Positions 17,681 through 30,600 of a stretch of 64,000 nt of DNA are shown one piece after another; position 1 is the first letter of the stretch, and every line of letters begins with the position of its first letter. Location of the stretch: assembly GCA_007449985.2 (NCBI GenBank), contig VIIQ02000040.1:1-64000 (forward strand), given 5' to 3'. Below the pieces are notes generated by a model. That model made no database searches. It had not been told where the DNA came from and saw only the letters and a program-made list of their open reading frames with translations. The position numbers and the translations under genes were made by a program. The stretch comes from Desmodesmus armatus (taxonomy: Eukaryota; Chlorophyta; Chlorophyceae; Sphaeropleales; Scenedesmaceae).

Positions 17681-20586
17681 ATGCCGCGTCACGAGAGGTT
17701 GGGCACCTTCCTGCTGTTGCTACTGCTTGCATGCAGCCACACAGCTCAAGCAAGTACGGCACGTGCACTGCAGCTTCCAGTATACAGCACGTCGCCATCA
17801 GGTTCCAATGCTTCAGCACCGTCGCAGAACACAGCTGCTCCCTCAACAGTATCAGAATCCGCCAACACCACCGGCTCCACACAGCAAGCAGCGCAGGATG
17901 CTGCCAGCTCTGTGCCAAGCACTGCTGAGGAAGATGCCAGCCAAGCAGTGGACATGGATAGCCAAGATGGCAATGCCACAGGTAAGCATCGATCACTTGA
18001 AGGCAAGTCCTGTCAGGAGCAAAGCAGCTGCTTTGTACAACCACCCCACCTGCTGGTGGTATGATTTTCCTGCTGCGCAGTGCTGCCAAGCCTAAGGACT
18101 GCATCCCCAGCCAGCAGCCCCAAACCTGGCAGCTCTGTGCCAAGTGCTGCTGAGGACGATGCCAGCTCAGCAATGGGAATGGACAGCCAAGATGGCAATG
18201 CAACAGGTAAGCACTCATTCAATTCAAAGGCTTTGACACACATTTTCCATAGCTAAAGGCAATGCTGTCAAACTGTGCAGCACAACACAGGATTCTCTTC
18301 AAACAGCAGTTGACTTGCTGTGGCAGTTGTCTTGGACCTGTCAGGAGCAAAGCTGCTCCTTTGTACAACCACCCCATGCGCTGGTGCCACCAGTAGTATG
18401 ATTTTCCTGCTGCGCAGTGCCAAGCAGGCCAGCAGCCCCAGCCAGCAGTTCGAAGCCTCAGCCTACTATCGTCCAAGGTTCATCCACAGACTTTGCAGGG
18501 GCTCCCAGCAACCAATTCGTGAAGCCTGGGGAGACCCTGACATACCAAGGAGTCCAGCTGTCGCGGCTAGCAGATGTGTTCTCCTACTCCTACACAGCAA
18601 GCCAGCCGTACATCAACCAGGCAGTTGGCTATGTGCTGTGGCCGTCCATCGTGCTGGCACCCAATGCCACGGTGAGTGTATGCAAATGCTAGTGGCGTCT
18701 ACATGGACCGGCATTCTCTCTGCGGCAGCACCGCCGGCTATGGGTTAGGCTGTTTCAAACAGGTCTGGCATCTCACCTGGTCAGATTGCTCACTGAGTAC
18801 ATTTCTAATGTGAGTCACTCAGGCAGCCCCAGGAACCTTCATTTCCCAGCCTGGGACTGAGTGCCTTTGTTGGCACTTTGCTATGGCCTCAGAGCTTCAG
18901 CCCAACTAAGCTTGCAAGCTGGTTTTTGCTGTACCTCAGGTGTCATTAACAGATGTGACTGCATCCTATGTCAACCCATCGCTGCTGGACAGCTGTGAGG
19001 AGTACACCTTCAAGCAGCAGATGGGCCTGCAGGTGAGAAATGATGTCCCGGACACAGGTGTGAAGCTGCTGCTAGTAGTCGATCTGTTACACAGAACAGT
19101 GCATGCTGCATGAAGCTTGGTTGGTCAGCTCTGCGCCACATGCAGACATGCTTCAGACAGTTGCTGTGCTCTTGGGAAAGCCAACAGAAGCCAAGGCACA
19201 CACTCCTCAATAGGCTCGCCCAGGTCGGTAGCTGCAGGGCCCGCACCCACCGTCAATTTCATCTTACTCATATCAACATGTAAGTCTGTTGATGTGACTG
19301 CAGGCCAGTCTGGGTGGTACAGCTGTCAGCGGCCTCAATGGCACTGCAGTAAGAATATCTGGGCCAGTCAGCGTCACGGTCCTGGTTCAAGACGGGGAAA
19401 AGCAAACAAACGGTGCGTGCTGATGGCAAGTCAGTGTGCGAATTGACTCCATCACTGCCTTCTGTGAACGTGCCACGGATCACTTTTTTTCACGTCACCC
19501 GGCTGATTTGGTCTGTGTGTCTCCTCTACGTGTGGCCGTTTGCAGGAGGGCTCGCAGTCTGCAGTATAATGCCATGCTGTGGTTTGTGCTTTCTGTTCGA
19601 TAGTGTAACTACACCCAGGGGGTGTGTAGGCAGATTTGATTTAGTTTTGAATTTGTGCTGCCAAGTGCGCAACTTGCCTTTTCCAACAAGGCACTGACAG
19701 TCATCCCAAAACAGTGTTCCCCCGGTGCCCTGATGTCACATCATACATCATATCATCATCATCATATCATCACATCATACATCAAGTTGCCATGTATTTC
19801 TGCTTGCCCACAGTGGGTGAGGCCGCTGCCACCTTCAGCAATGTGGTGCTGGTGTGCCTGCCAAACCCCACCTCAGAGGGCTTACTCGGCCCTAGTGCAG
19901 CCCCTCCCGCATCTCCATCCACTGCAGCCCCTCCCCCACTGGGAGAGGCTCCATCAGCTGAGCCTGCAGCTGGCAACACAAACTCCAGCCCCAGCCCCAG
20001 CCCAGACGACAGCCCCAGCCCCAGCCCCAGCCCCTCACCCAGCCCCAGCCCCAGCCCCAGAAACAGCCCCAGCCCCTCACCCAGCCCCAGCCCCTCACCC
20101 AGCCCGAGCCCCAGCCCCAGCCCCTCACCCAGCCGCAGCCCCTCACCCAGCCGCAGCCCCTCACCCAGCCCCAGCCCCTCACCCAGCCCCAGCCCCTCAC
20201 CCAGCCGCAGCCCCTCACCCAGCCCCAGCCCCTCACCCAGCCCCAGCCCCTCACCCAGCCCCAGCCCCTCACCCAGCCGCAGCCCCTCACCCAGCCCCAG
20301 CCCCTCACCCAGCCCCAGCCCCTCACCCAGCCCCTCACCCAGCCCCAGCCCCTCACCTAGCCCCAGCCCCAGCCCCTCACCCAGCCCCAGCCCCTCACCC
20401 AGCCCCAGCCCCTCACCCAGCCGCAGCCCCAGCCCCAGAAACAGCCCCAGCCCTCACCCAGCCCAGCCCCTCACCCAGCCGCAGCCCCTCACCCCGCCGC
20501 AGCCCCTCACCCAGCCCCAGCCCCTCACCCAGCCCCAGCCCCTCACCCAGCCGCAGCCCCTCACCCAGCCCCAGCCCCTCACCTAG
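17681..20586 (+). CDS. Secreted Ser-Pro hydroxyproline-rich cell-wall-type glycoprotein, frameshifted in its repeat
   Basis: Six exons join in frame: 17681-17981, 18081-18206, 18418-18671, 18940-19032, 19304-19412 and 19814-20586, all with GT-AG introns. The ATG at 17681 gives a clear signal peptide (basic start, L-L-L-L-L-L core, A-S-T-A end); an in-frame ATG at 17642 is less likely. After a Ser/Thr/Ala-rich linker comes a domain of about 150 residues with several N-x-S/T sites, then a long (Ser-Pro)n rod encoded by a 12-bp CCCAGCCCCTCA repeat. Such rods are hydroxylated and glycosylated in algal walls. Two missing C residues near 20450-20465 move the rod into a P-Q-P-L-T frame that stops at 20586; the original frame would end at 20743. 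Exon 2 duplicates the end of exon 1. Confidence 0.75.
17982..18417 (+). repeat. Tandem duplication of an exon plus its intron inside the Ser-Pro glycoprotein gene
   Basis: Exon 1's tail and exon 2 encode near-identical peptides (D-S-Q-D-G-N-A-T) and both end in GGCAATGC(C/A)ACAGGTAAGC. The two following introns share CTGTCAGGAGCAAAGC, TTTGTACAACCACCCCA and GATTTTCCTGCTGCGCAG. The copy is symmetric in phase (1-1), so the frame is kept. Confidence 0.85.
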
Positions 20587-20700
20587 CCCCAGCCCCAGCC
20601 CCTCACCCAGCCCCAGCCCCTCACCCAGCCCCAGCCCCTCACCCAGCCCCAGCCCCTCACCCAGCCCCAGCTTCAGCCCCGTCCCCGTCCCCAGCCCCAG
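19983..20700 (+). repeat. 12-bp Pro-Ser coding repeat tract
   Basis: Imperfect CCCAGCCCCTCA and CCCAGC units extend for about 700 bp. Some units have CCGCAGC, replacing Pro by Arg. Such tracts are prone to slippage and to assembly error. Confidence 0.95.
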
Positions 20701-20743
20701 CCCGGGTTTGGAACCAGGGTCCGGGCCTGGGCAAAATCCATGA

Positions 20744-22860
20744 TGCCCCAGAGGAGACTACCCACTGGGGTTTCTGACGGCGTTGCCAAACATTGGTGGG
20801 GGAGCTGGCGGCTCAAGAGGTAGCACAGGGGTCCCTTGGAAAATGCACCGACTGCGCAGCGTGCAAGGTAGACAGTATGGCTGCATGACGGTGTCAGGGC
20901 CCGCTGGTGGTGGGGGGGGGGGGGAAGAGCCTGCAGGCCAGACGGCATCAGTGACAGTGTCAATCACAAGCACTTGGCGCTGTCATGGTTGTAGCAGCCA
21001 TGTAGGCCCATGAGTCATTGGATTCAGCAGGGTTGTAGCCCAACTCTCAGTCGTTGTTGTTCAGCATTCTGTCAAGCAAGCCCATCGCTGTGGCTGCTCC
21101 GGTCCCCAGAGATGTACTACTGGGGCTGGCAGTCCCAGTAGTGCAGCGAAACTCAACCAGTCTTGCACTAAACAGCTGGGAACAGGCAGTGGTGTTGGGG
21201 GTTGTTGCATTATTGGTGCACAGCATTGAAGTGGGTGAGAGCTTTCCTTTTCTTGACTATTATCGCTATCATCTGTTGTTTGGTTGAAGCAGCATGTAGG
21301 TGACCAACTTGGTGTCAATCTCATGAAGAGTGTGTGGTGTGCAGTGCGCAGTGCTGGTGTCAGGTACATCTGCTGCTGATTCTAGCATGGTGGCGCATGG
21401 AATCCCATTCAGGATGCATGAAAATACCCTCCAGCTTGGCTCTGCTTTTGACTGGCCTGGATGTGCAGCAGGCACATGTTGTGGGCGCTTGCCCCATCCT
21501 TGGGTTGATCTGTGTGATGATGGCATGTCACATCAAGACATTCTGCTAGGCTTGTCAGATGATACAGGTTACACCTCACTTTCACAGGCGATACCACTGG
21601 AACCGGGTCAGTGAGGCAGCCGGGCACCTCAGATTTCGTCCATGCCACAGCCAGCACGGCGTGCGGTGGTTGACACTGTATCAATATGACTCGCCTGCAA
21701 ATGCCTTGCCATCGCAGCTGGCCCAACCATACTCAGGTCCACTCTGCTGCAACCGCTGCTGGCAACAGCAGCGGTTGCCAGCAGCAAGCATTGCCAAACA
21801 TGAATTACTGGCTGCAGCAGCAGACCCTGCACACATCCCATCACTCGACCCTGCCGAGACTGCACAGAGGCAGCACACCACTCAGCTCGTACCATATTGC
21901 TCACACAGCTGTCCCGCCCAGCAGCTTGCAGTATACTCCAGAAACACCTCAGTGTGTTGGCACTGAGCGTCAACACACAGGCACTGTCCCGCCCTGTTCT
22001 CCTTACTACGGACCAAAGGAACTGTCCTGCATCAACACCTTACAGCTCCTGCCATCCTCCTACTGCTACTGCTGCTGTACCTCCCGCCAACACCTCAACA
22101 ACAAGATCGCTGTATCGACAATGCATACCTGGCCGGTACCTCCTGCTCACAAGACTGATGAAACTGACCTAAAGACTTTTGCCCCTGGTTGACAACACAG
22201 CTCCTCAGGCACGACGGCCAAACATCAAACTATCACAACACAAAACAAGGACTCCTTGATCAGGCTGGGGTGGGGCCATCAGCCCAGCTAAGGCTGGACA
22301 GGCCCATCTGCTGAAGCTTCATGACACCACCACACCACCTGACAGCTGACCACAGCCTCAGACATCCAGATGAAAGTGTGGTGTGTGTGAGAGTGCAGAC
22401 ACCACAGTGACATGATAGCATCTTGCTAGCATGCAAGATATTCACATGCACCTCCCAGCCTCAATCCCTTGCCAGTGGTCCTGCTCAGGCATAGTCATAG
22501 CCACTTGCGCAATGCAGCCCCCTGTGCTGTGCACACACGCCAAACGGCAACAGACCCAGGGGCACACACGTGATCACAGCCCCAACCTCCCACATCAAAT
22601 ATACTTTGCTTGGGGGGTGCATACACCACTGCTGTCCAACACCTGAACAGCAACAGCCTCAGCGAGGCCAATCCTAACCACAGCCAGCATCACACTTACA
22701 CTCAGGGCACCAACTGACAGCGTGGTTACAGCCTCACCCACCCATGTAAAACACCAGGGTCGTAAATCACGGGCGAAAGACACCCCTGCCCCCCGGACAC
22801 CCCTGAACAGCCCCCCGCCCCCACCTCCAACAGCTCAAGCCCAGGACGGGGCAAATCCTC
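20744..22860. other. Interval without a supported gene
   Basis: This lies between the convergent ends of the Ser-Pro glycoprotein gene and the minus-strand coiled-coil gene. A plus-strand open frame at 21686-22192 (168 codons) shows no recognisable domain and no splice-supported extension. A 13-base G run lies near 20909. Confidence 0.5.
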
Positions 22861-22863
22861 ACC

Positions 22864-25800
22864 CTAGCCACAGCCAGCGCTGGCATCGGGGGCAGGACCC
22901 ATGGGTACAAACGGCAGCTGGCTGCCTGCCTCCTCCAGTGCCGCCGACTGCTGCTGCTTGCTGCCCCTGCTGCCACTCCTAGGGCGCAGCATGCCTGGAG
23001 CACCACCGCCCTCCTCACCAATCTGCGACAACAAGAACACACACGCAGTCTTTGCACACATATGCATGTGAACGTCATGTTGGCATGCATGGCTGCAGTC
23101 AACCTTTCTGGCTGCTCATGTCAAATGATAATGGGCACCTGTCGACAGGCAAGGTGCGTTGCTGCTCCCTGCACACATCAGGAGCTTGAAGTTGGGCTGT
23201 GGTATTGTACACTTGCACATGACTGTTGCAGATCTTCTTAGGCCCCCCCCCCTCCGCCCCACCTGGATGTGCTTTGCAGTTGCTGCTCCTGCGGCTCCTG
23301 CCACAGCCATGGCCGCTGTGCCCACCACCACACGTGCAGCCTGTGCCCACCAGGGGCGCTTCTTATGCACAGCCAGGCGAGACGGCACCATCGGCACCTC
23401 AGGCTCCCCATCAGGCTTTGAAGGCTTCTTGGCAACTGCAGCAGACGACCACAGCACAGCACAGCACAGCATGCAGAGCGCAGCACTGTTCAGTTGTTTG
23501 GGGGGGGGTGATTTTCCTTCCCTCCCATGCTTGCAAGCTTCAAAATGGTGATTATGAGGGCACAAACAAAGTTAGGCGTGCTGAAAGGCTTGCTGGTGCA
23601 GCTGGAAACACCCGTGCCCTGCATGCACCGCGTGCACTGCTCGCCTCGCCATCATGCGCAAGGCAGTTGCAGAGCACACACTTTCTGTGTTGACAGTGGC
23701 TGCATGCAATGTTTCCACTAGAAGATTGCAGTTCCGTAGGGTGCAGGACGGTAAGGCCAAGACGACGTTTCAACACCTGTCATGGCCCGGCCCACCTGCG
23801 TCATGGATGACATGCATGCGTGATGCGTTGCTGCTCAGCAGCGCCGCCTCGACCAGCATCCCGCTGCGCAGCAGCATGCTGATGTCCTGGCTGTTGCGCA
23901 GGCTGCTGCGGTCCATGTAGCCGTTGCTGCTGCTGCCGGTGGCAAAGGGGTGGCTGCGGCCAAACTGCTGCGACACCAGGGGGGTGAAGCTGTGGAGAGG
24001 GCCAAACTCTGGGAAGTCGCCGGGGTCAGCGGCTGTAGTGTCTGGAATGAAGAAACAAGGCAGGGCAGGACGCAGGCCAGCATTGCAAGTTGTGTATCCT
24101 ACCAGGCAATATACATACTCACACACCAGTCAGCATACAGCAGGGGAGCTACATGAATACACACAGCAGCTTGGTACATTACAGACATACCAGGGCTGAC
24201 CTATGTTGCAAGATGTACAAGGCCAGCATGTTCACTGAAGTCTGGGTTTGGCTGAACCCTATGCAAGTTGGCACTTCCCCAGGATGACCATACAAAGGCC
24301 AGCCAACAAATCAATCAAACAAGGCCCTTGCGCATGTCAGCCCAAGCGCCACACCCACCTAGCGGGCACTACGTACCTGAGGTGTAGCTTGGCCGCGGCA
24401 CCTTGAGCTGCTGCAGGCTCCTGCTCTGGCTGTCATGGTGCATGCTGCTGCTGAGCCTCATGGAGGGCACTGCAGCATGCCCAGCAAACGCTGAGGCCGG
24501 CGCTTGTGGCGCGGCCGGCACGGTGGCTGCAGGTGCGGGGGCTACTGGGGCCTTCTCAGCTGGCTGCTGCTGCCGCAGCTGTGAGGCGGAGCTCAGAGGC
24601 ACGTCATCCCTGCAAGGGAACACATGCGCACAGGGCAAACACACCGTTGGTTGTGCGGACTGTTGGCAGAGCCGCGCAGCAGCAGCCGTGGTTTGCCCAC
24701 AAGCAGCAGACGCGTCAACACTAATGGAGGTTTGCATGTCCAGTCTGATTGCAGCAGTGACCCCTCCTGGCCATTGCTGCCAGGGAGTAGGTTACGCACA
24801 CAACCAGCGTCACCAAACTTCAGCACAAGCCTCTTTGCTGCCAGTGACAACCGTACAGCATATTTGGGCAGAGCACACAACACTTTGGTGCGCGCAGGAC
24901 TGCATGACAATGAAGACAGAGTTCCAATACGCAACTGCCAACCCCCAGCACCCACCTGGATGGCTCCAGCTGCAGCAGGCTCCTGCTGGGCAGGCGTCCA
25001 GCAGAGCCCCTGCCAGCCAAGCTGCCGTTGCTACTGCCGCTGTGGCTCAGCCGCTCCAGCGCTCGCGACGCCACCACAGCCTCCTGCTGCTCCGCCTTGC
25101 TGGGCTGCACGTGCTGCTGCGCCAGAGGCTGCACCAGCTGCATGTCGTCATCTTCCGAGTCGAGGTCCAGAGGAACAAACGCCTCCACAGGGGCGGAGCG
25201 CAGCGCCGCGGCTGCTGCGGACTGTGCAGAGGGAGGGGCCTCTCCTCCTGTTGAGCCGCTGCGCACGTGGGTGGCACCCGCGGCGGGCTTGGCACCCCCA
25301 AACGCCGCAGCAGCAGCTGCCACGAGGCCGCCGCCCCCACGTGGGGCTGCGGACCCTGCGCTGGAAGAAGGCGCTGCTGCAGCTGCGGAGCGCTGGAACG
25401 CTGCGATGCGGGACGCGGCCACTCCTTGCGGCTTGCTCTCGCCGTCTGCGTTGTTGTTGCTGCCCTGTGCGCTGCTCGCGCTGTCTGTCACTGCGGCCCC
25501 TCCCGTGCTGCTGCTGTTGCTGCTGCGGCGGTCCCTCTCTGCCTGCAGGATAAGCTGATCTGGGCTACTGCCAGCCTGCTCGGCATCAGGCAGGCTCTTG
25601 CGGGTCGCTGCTGTAGGCTGGGGGATGCGGCTCTGCTTGATGGAGAGCAGCTGCTGCTGCTGTTGCTGGGTGGCCTGAGCCTGCACCTGCACCTGTGGCT
25701 GCTGCTGGCTGGCAGCCTGGCCCTTTGGTTGCTTGGTTGGGGACTTGTACGTGGGGATGCGGGAGGCTGGAATGGACTTGCCCTGTGGGACGCAGGGTTG

Positions 25801-27567
25801 ACGGGACGCAGCACACCAGCACAAGGTTGGACAGAGTCCTGATGTGGGATGCCAGTGGTGCGTCACACATGTAGGTAGTTGGGGGCAGGAGCATATGCAC
25901 CATGCTCCAGCTGACAGGAGTGCGCTCAACAGGTAGCTAACATCAGGTGCAGGTTTGCTCCTCTGCAGGTCCCTTCTTTGCCAGGCTGCAGCAGCACAGC
26001 TGCTTGTTACCCTGTCATGTTACCGCATCCTGTACAGGATGGCTTCTGGCCCCTGCATAAGCTGTGCAACAAGGCGCAGTGCTCACCTGCCCTGAGCTGT
26101 CTGAGCCGCCTCCTGATGAGTACCTGGACGGCCCCTGTTGACAGCAGACTCATGCACAGCAAACCTGCGGTGCAGATGAAGACACACTGCTGGGTGCGGG
26201 AAGGGCATGCACCAGCTGGGACTCAGCACAGGTGGAAGCAGCTGCATAATGGGCGACGAAGGCAGCTGCAGACGATAGACGAGAAAAAGCATGGGTGCTG
26301 AGGACTGCTGCTGAGTGCGCACCTGTAGGCGCTTGTGCCGCGCTCACACCAGCCGACAATGTCGGTCAGCAGCCCCTGCAGGACAAAGCATGCGCAGCAT
26401 GCATGGCGGTCAGCACGGGGTGTGCTCTGCCTGGAAGCCTGCAGTATTCGCCCAGGCAGATCCCGGCATGCGTGCCAGAGCTATGTTCTGCTGAGCTGAC
26501 CTGTGGAAGCACGTCCTGAAGCAGCATACGACTGACTGGGTGCCTGCACACTCCACGTGAATGTAACAGGGCCCCTGAGACAGCATGTGCACGATGTGTA
26601 TGTGTGCTGAGGCACCCTGCAGGGCTCACCTGGCACCCCATGACTTGGTCCTTGTGCTGCTGGCACTTGGCCATAACTTGCAGCATGAGCGGGTCAATCT
26701 GGTTGGCCAGCTCCGCCTGCAGGAGACACAAAGCGCAGCAGCCAGTAACTCATGCAAAAGCAGCTGAAACTCACACCAAGTGTGGAAGAGATGGCGTAAG
26801 GTGCTGTATGGTGGGAGCAAAAGCTGCACAGTGCTGGCTTCGAATGGGAGCCCACATGTGTTGTTCAGTTGGTGAGGTGCTGAAACTGAACACCCTGTGC
26901 CCAGATGCTGAACAGCCAACAAACGTCATGGGTTAGACTTTGACGCACAGAATAAAACACAACGACTACATGCATCTACACAGCTGATGCTGTCGTTGCT
27001 GGATATGCCCACCTGCTCTGTTGGGGAGCTTGCCCACTTTGCTGCTCGGACCTTGTCCTCCAGGGCCCAGATGTCCTCTCTGCACGCAGAGCTGCTGCCA
27101 TCAGCACATGAACAAGTGAGCGCAAATGAACTGTGCATCTACACACACCAGCTTCACCTTATCTCTTTCAGAGCTGTTGTTTCCAGTTGCACTGCTCCAT
27201 CTCTGCATATGCTCCGCTGGGACTCCTTCAGCGCCTCATCCGTCTGGAACACATAATCTCTGACTCGTTGCAGCATTTCATCCATGTTTTCGCGCATGAT
27301 GGGGAACCGGAAGAGCGCTCGAAACTGCAAAACTGAACTGGCCGCTGTGGAAACGCTCTGCAACTCCAAGGCAGCTGCAAAAGCCTTCAAACAACCCAGG
27401 GTTTCTTCCTTGGTGAGCGGGGCTAGGTTTGTTTCGTGCTCCAACTTAAATCTGTGCGTTTGACTTGAGCGTTTGCCAGGTGACACAGTTCGGAGGCCCT
27501 TCACCACGCACACAGCACAAGAAGACGTCCAGTTGCTGATCACACACGTCATCGCTCTGCACTGCAT
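22864..27567 (-). CDS. Unidentified coiled-coil protein with a long low-complexity middle and a C-terminal membrane anchor
   Basis: Exons, in transcript order: 27567-27158, 27079-27013, 26716-26630, a probable 15-base microexon 26515-26501, 26375-26323, 26134-26087, 25782-24956, 24609-24377, 24032-23796, 23435-23263 and 23022-22864. The phases agree except between 26323 and 26134, where a small exon or a different donor is needed. The start at 27567 is the first in-frame ATG. The first 150 or so residues look helical and coiled (for example E-D-I-W-A-L-E-D-K-V). The middle is rich in Gln, Ser and Ala and has an acidic D-S-E-D-D-D patch. Near the C-terminus, after K-K-R-P-W-W, is a hydrophobic span (V-V-V-G-T-A-A-M-A-V-A-G-A-A-G), suggesting a tail-anchored membrane protein. 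I do not recognise the family. Confidence 0.7.
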
Positions 27568-27651
27568 GCGCACATGCAAGACAGCCTGTTTCAACAACCA
27601 TCAGCCAGCCTGGACCCACTCAGTCCACCAGCGCTCACACAATCACCAGCC

Positions 27652-30600
27652 TCACCAGCCTCCATCCCACACACTGCCCATGGGTGTGCCGCTGGTCGCA
27701 TCTGCTGCTCCGCTGCTGTTGCTGCCACTGCCACTGCTGCCAGCAGACGCCGGCCGCTGCGGCCTCACCAGGCCCGTGCTGGGCAGCGTCCGCTTCGCAG
27801 CGCCTGCTGCTGTTGATACCTGCCCTGATGCTGGCACAGCAACCCCCAGCTCCTCATAGCTGCTCATACTGGACCCCAGCACACCCCCAGCATCCATCAC
27901 ACCCCAGTCACCGCTGCGCAGGACCGGCGGCAACCTGCTGCTGGTACTGCCCATGAGCCCCACCCTGCTGCCTCGGCGGTTCAGCCGATTGAGCCGCCTG
28001 CTAAACCCTGCCCCTGGCGCCAGGAACCCTGCCTGAACCCTGACGCGCTCCCGCCAGTTGGGGTACTTATACAGCTTGTACCCTGCCGCTGCGTACATCT
28101 CCCGCCGCCACATGTCCATGCGAGGCACCTTGAAGCTGTCAAGAGCCACCATGACCTGCAAGTGGCAATCCCAAGCAAAGGTGTGGCAGCAGGTAGTCTC
28201 ATTACTGGTTTTGAGTGTCTGTGCGTGTTTTGCTTGGGGGGGGGGGGGGTGCAGTGAGGCGCATGCGCATTGTGTTTGCCACCAACAACGGTGCGCGAAG
28301 CCATGAAACATCACAGGGACGGCAACCACTGCTATGCTGTCTCAGAAGCAGCCTCAGTGGGTGTGGCCCACACACCTAACGCGTCAGCAGCCTGTGCGCC
28401 GTGTCAGGTCAGCACCACAATGACCTAATAGCCCCATGGCTTCATTCATCATGTTGGTGATGCGACAGAACCACGTCTGCCAGGCCGAGGATGATCAGGA
28501 CCAGCTTTGCACAGAACAATCTGGCAAGCTACTACAAGCCAGCCAGCATGACCAGCCCTGCATGCCTCACTGACCCGTGACAGCAGCTGCTGGCAGCACG
28601 GTCTGTCAGGACTGCCTGTATGTTGATCACAGGCATACGGTTCTGTGGGCCTTACCTGTGACAGCAGCGCCTTGTTGCGGTACAAGCCGGCCTTGTGCTT
28701 CAACAGCAGCGCACAGTACCTCCTCAGCCATGTGCTGGGTGGACGCAGACCCAGCTTAGCCAGAGCAAAGCCCACGATTGCCAGGTCCTGAAAGCAGCGA
28801 AGCAGCAGGAACACAGAAGGTCATGTCTTCAATTGTGAGGCTTGCCCATGGTTGCCCCAGCCTCAACCCCAGCCTAAACACTCAGCTTGCTGCATCATGC
28901 GATGATCTCGCCAAGCTCATCAACATATGCTGCACATGCCGGCCACCCTGGTTATCAAAGCAACCCCGTTGCCAACGGTGACTAAGCTCTGGTCAAGTGC
29001 AGGCGCCAAGGCATCATGAAGTTGATTATGAACTTACCCTGAGTGTGAAGCGTGTGAGTTGGGCCTCTGTAGCATCAAAGTATTCATCCAGCCACAGATC
29101 CCCAGGCTCCAACCGCAGCTGGCTGAGTGCCCACATGTCCATCGACAGCTCCTGACGGTTCAGGCTGTCCAGCAGCTGCAACAACAACGAGACAAGAGAC
29201 ACAGACGGGTAGCATCACAGTGCAGGACAACTGTGCACAGGCCTTACATTGATGCTGCCTGATACTATATCGACTGCCATGTAGTGCCATACATACATGG
29301 TGCCAATGTGTGCCAATCATGTACACAGGGTACATGTATGTGAGTGGAAGCCAGCCATGCTGGCCATCCTGGCCAAAAACAGCAGGACATCGAGGGAGGC
29401 TAACCTGCCTAACAACATGGTACTGATTCTGTGACTTTCCGGCCCTGGGTTTAGTGCCACATGGGCCACGTGGGCCAAAACCGCAATCACGTCCCGCAAC
29501 ACACTGTTGTACATCTTGTTGGCGAGGTGCAGCGCGGATGATGGTCTTTGAGTCTTTGAGAGCTAGCCTGTCATCATTGCAACCGGTCAGCATGACATGA
29601 AACTGCTGAATGCAACTCATGACTCAGCATAGGCACACGCAAGGACTAGGTGTCAACGTTCAAAACATCATGCAAGCCACTATGTTATGGACTTTTTTTT
29701 GTCAAAAACGCAACGGCAATGCAAGCCCACCTGCAAAGATGTGTTGAAGTAGGCTGTGAGCCACGCCCTGTCTGGCAACATCCCCAGCTTGACAAAGGCC
29801 CACAGGATGTTGCTCATGGCCTGAGGACCCATCTGGTCAAACTTTGACTGCATCGCTGCTGTCGCAGCTGACAGCCACGTCCTGGATGGTTGGACCTGGG
29901 GTACAGGAGGCAGGCAGAACAAAAAGGAACGGCCAAAGGCAGAAGATAGACAACAGTGACACGTACTTGCCTTCGTGGCAAGGCATCTTCCTAGTCTCAT
30001 TAGAGCTGCGATGCCTACTTATCAGGCGGTAGCAATAGCCCACTCACAGGCTGCAAGCAAGCTCGATCTCCACACCCAGGGCAGGGTGGCACACCAGTGC
30101 AGCTGTCCCAAAAGGTGATTGCAGAGTAGGTCATGCTGTTGCGACCACGGGTCCAATGTGCGGCGGAGCAATGTTCCAGCGCAGAATGGAACCATGGCCA
30201 CAACCACATGATGCCCAGCTGCATGGTGCAGCTGCACTGCTGCGCTATCCTGGTGATAAGCTTGATTATGAGGGAGATAAATCTTACGCGCAGATACAGT
30301 CGCCACACATCGATGAAATTGCTCACCAGGGTTGAGCCGGCTGTATGCCAACACCACCGCTCAAACCATGCAGTAACTTCAGGTGTTCAGCGGAGTCACT
30401 TCAACTCCCGCCCATCAGTGACCCAACCAGACTCCACCGGTGACCCCACATCATGATCTGCCCAGGCCCATTCAAACCCTTAATTAACCCTAGCTTGCGC
30501 CCCACCCAGACCCCCTCCAACCCTTACCTTGAGCCCACCCAAGCCCAACAGCAGCAGCGAGGTGTGCTTTGGCTCCATGCCGTCCAGCTGGCCCTCTGTG

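Noticed and set aside
19892..20356. Minus-strand frame of 154 codons rich in W-G-W-V-R-G
   Set aside because: It is the antisense reading of the Ser-Pro repeat.
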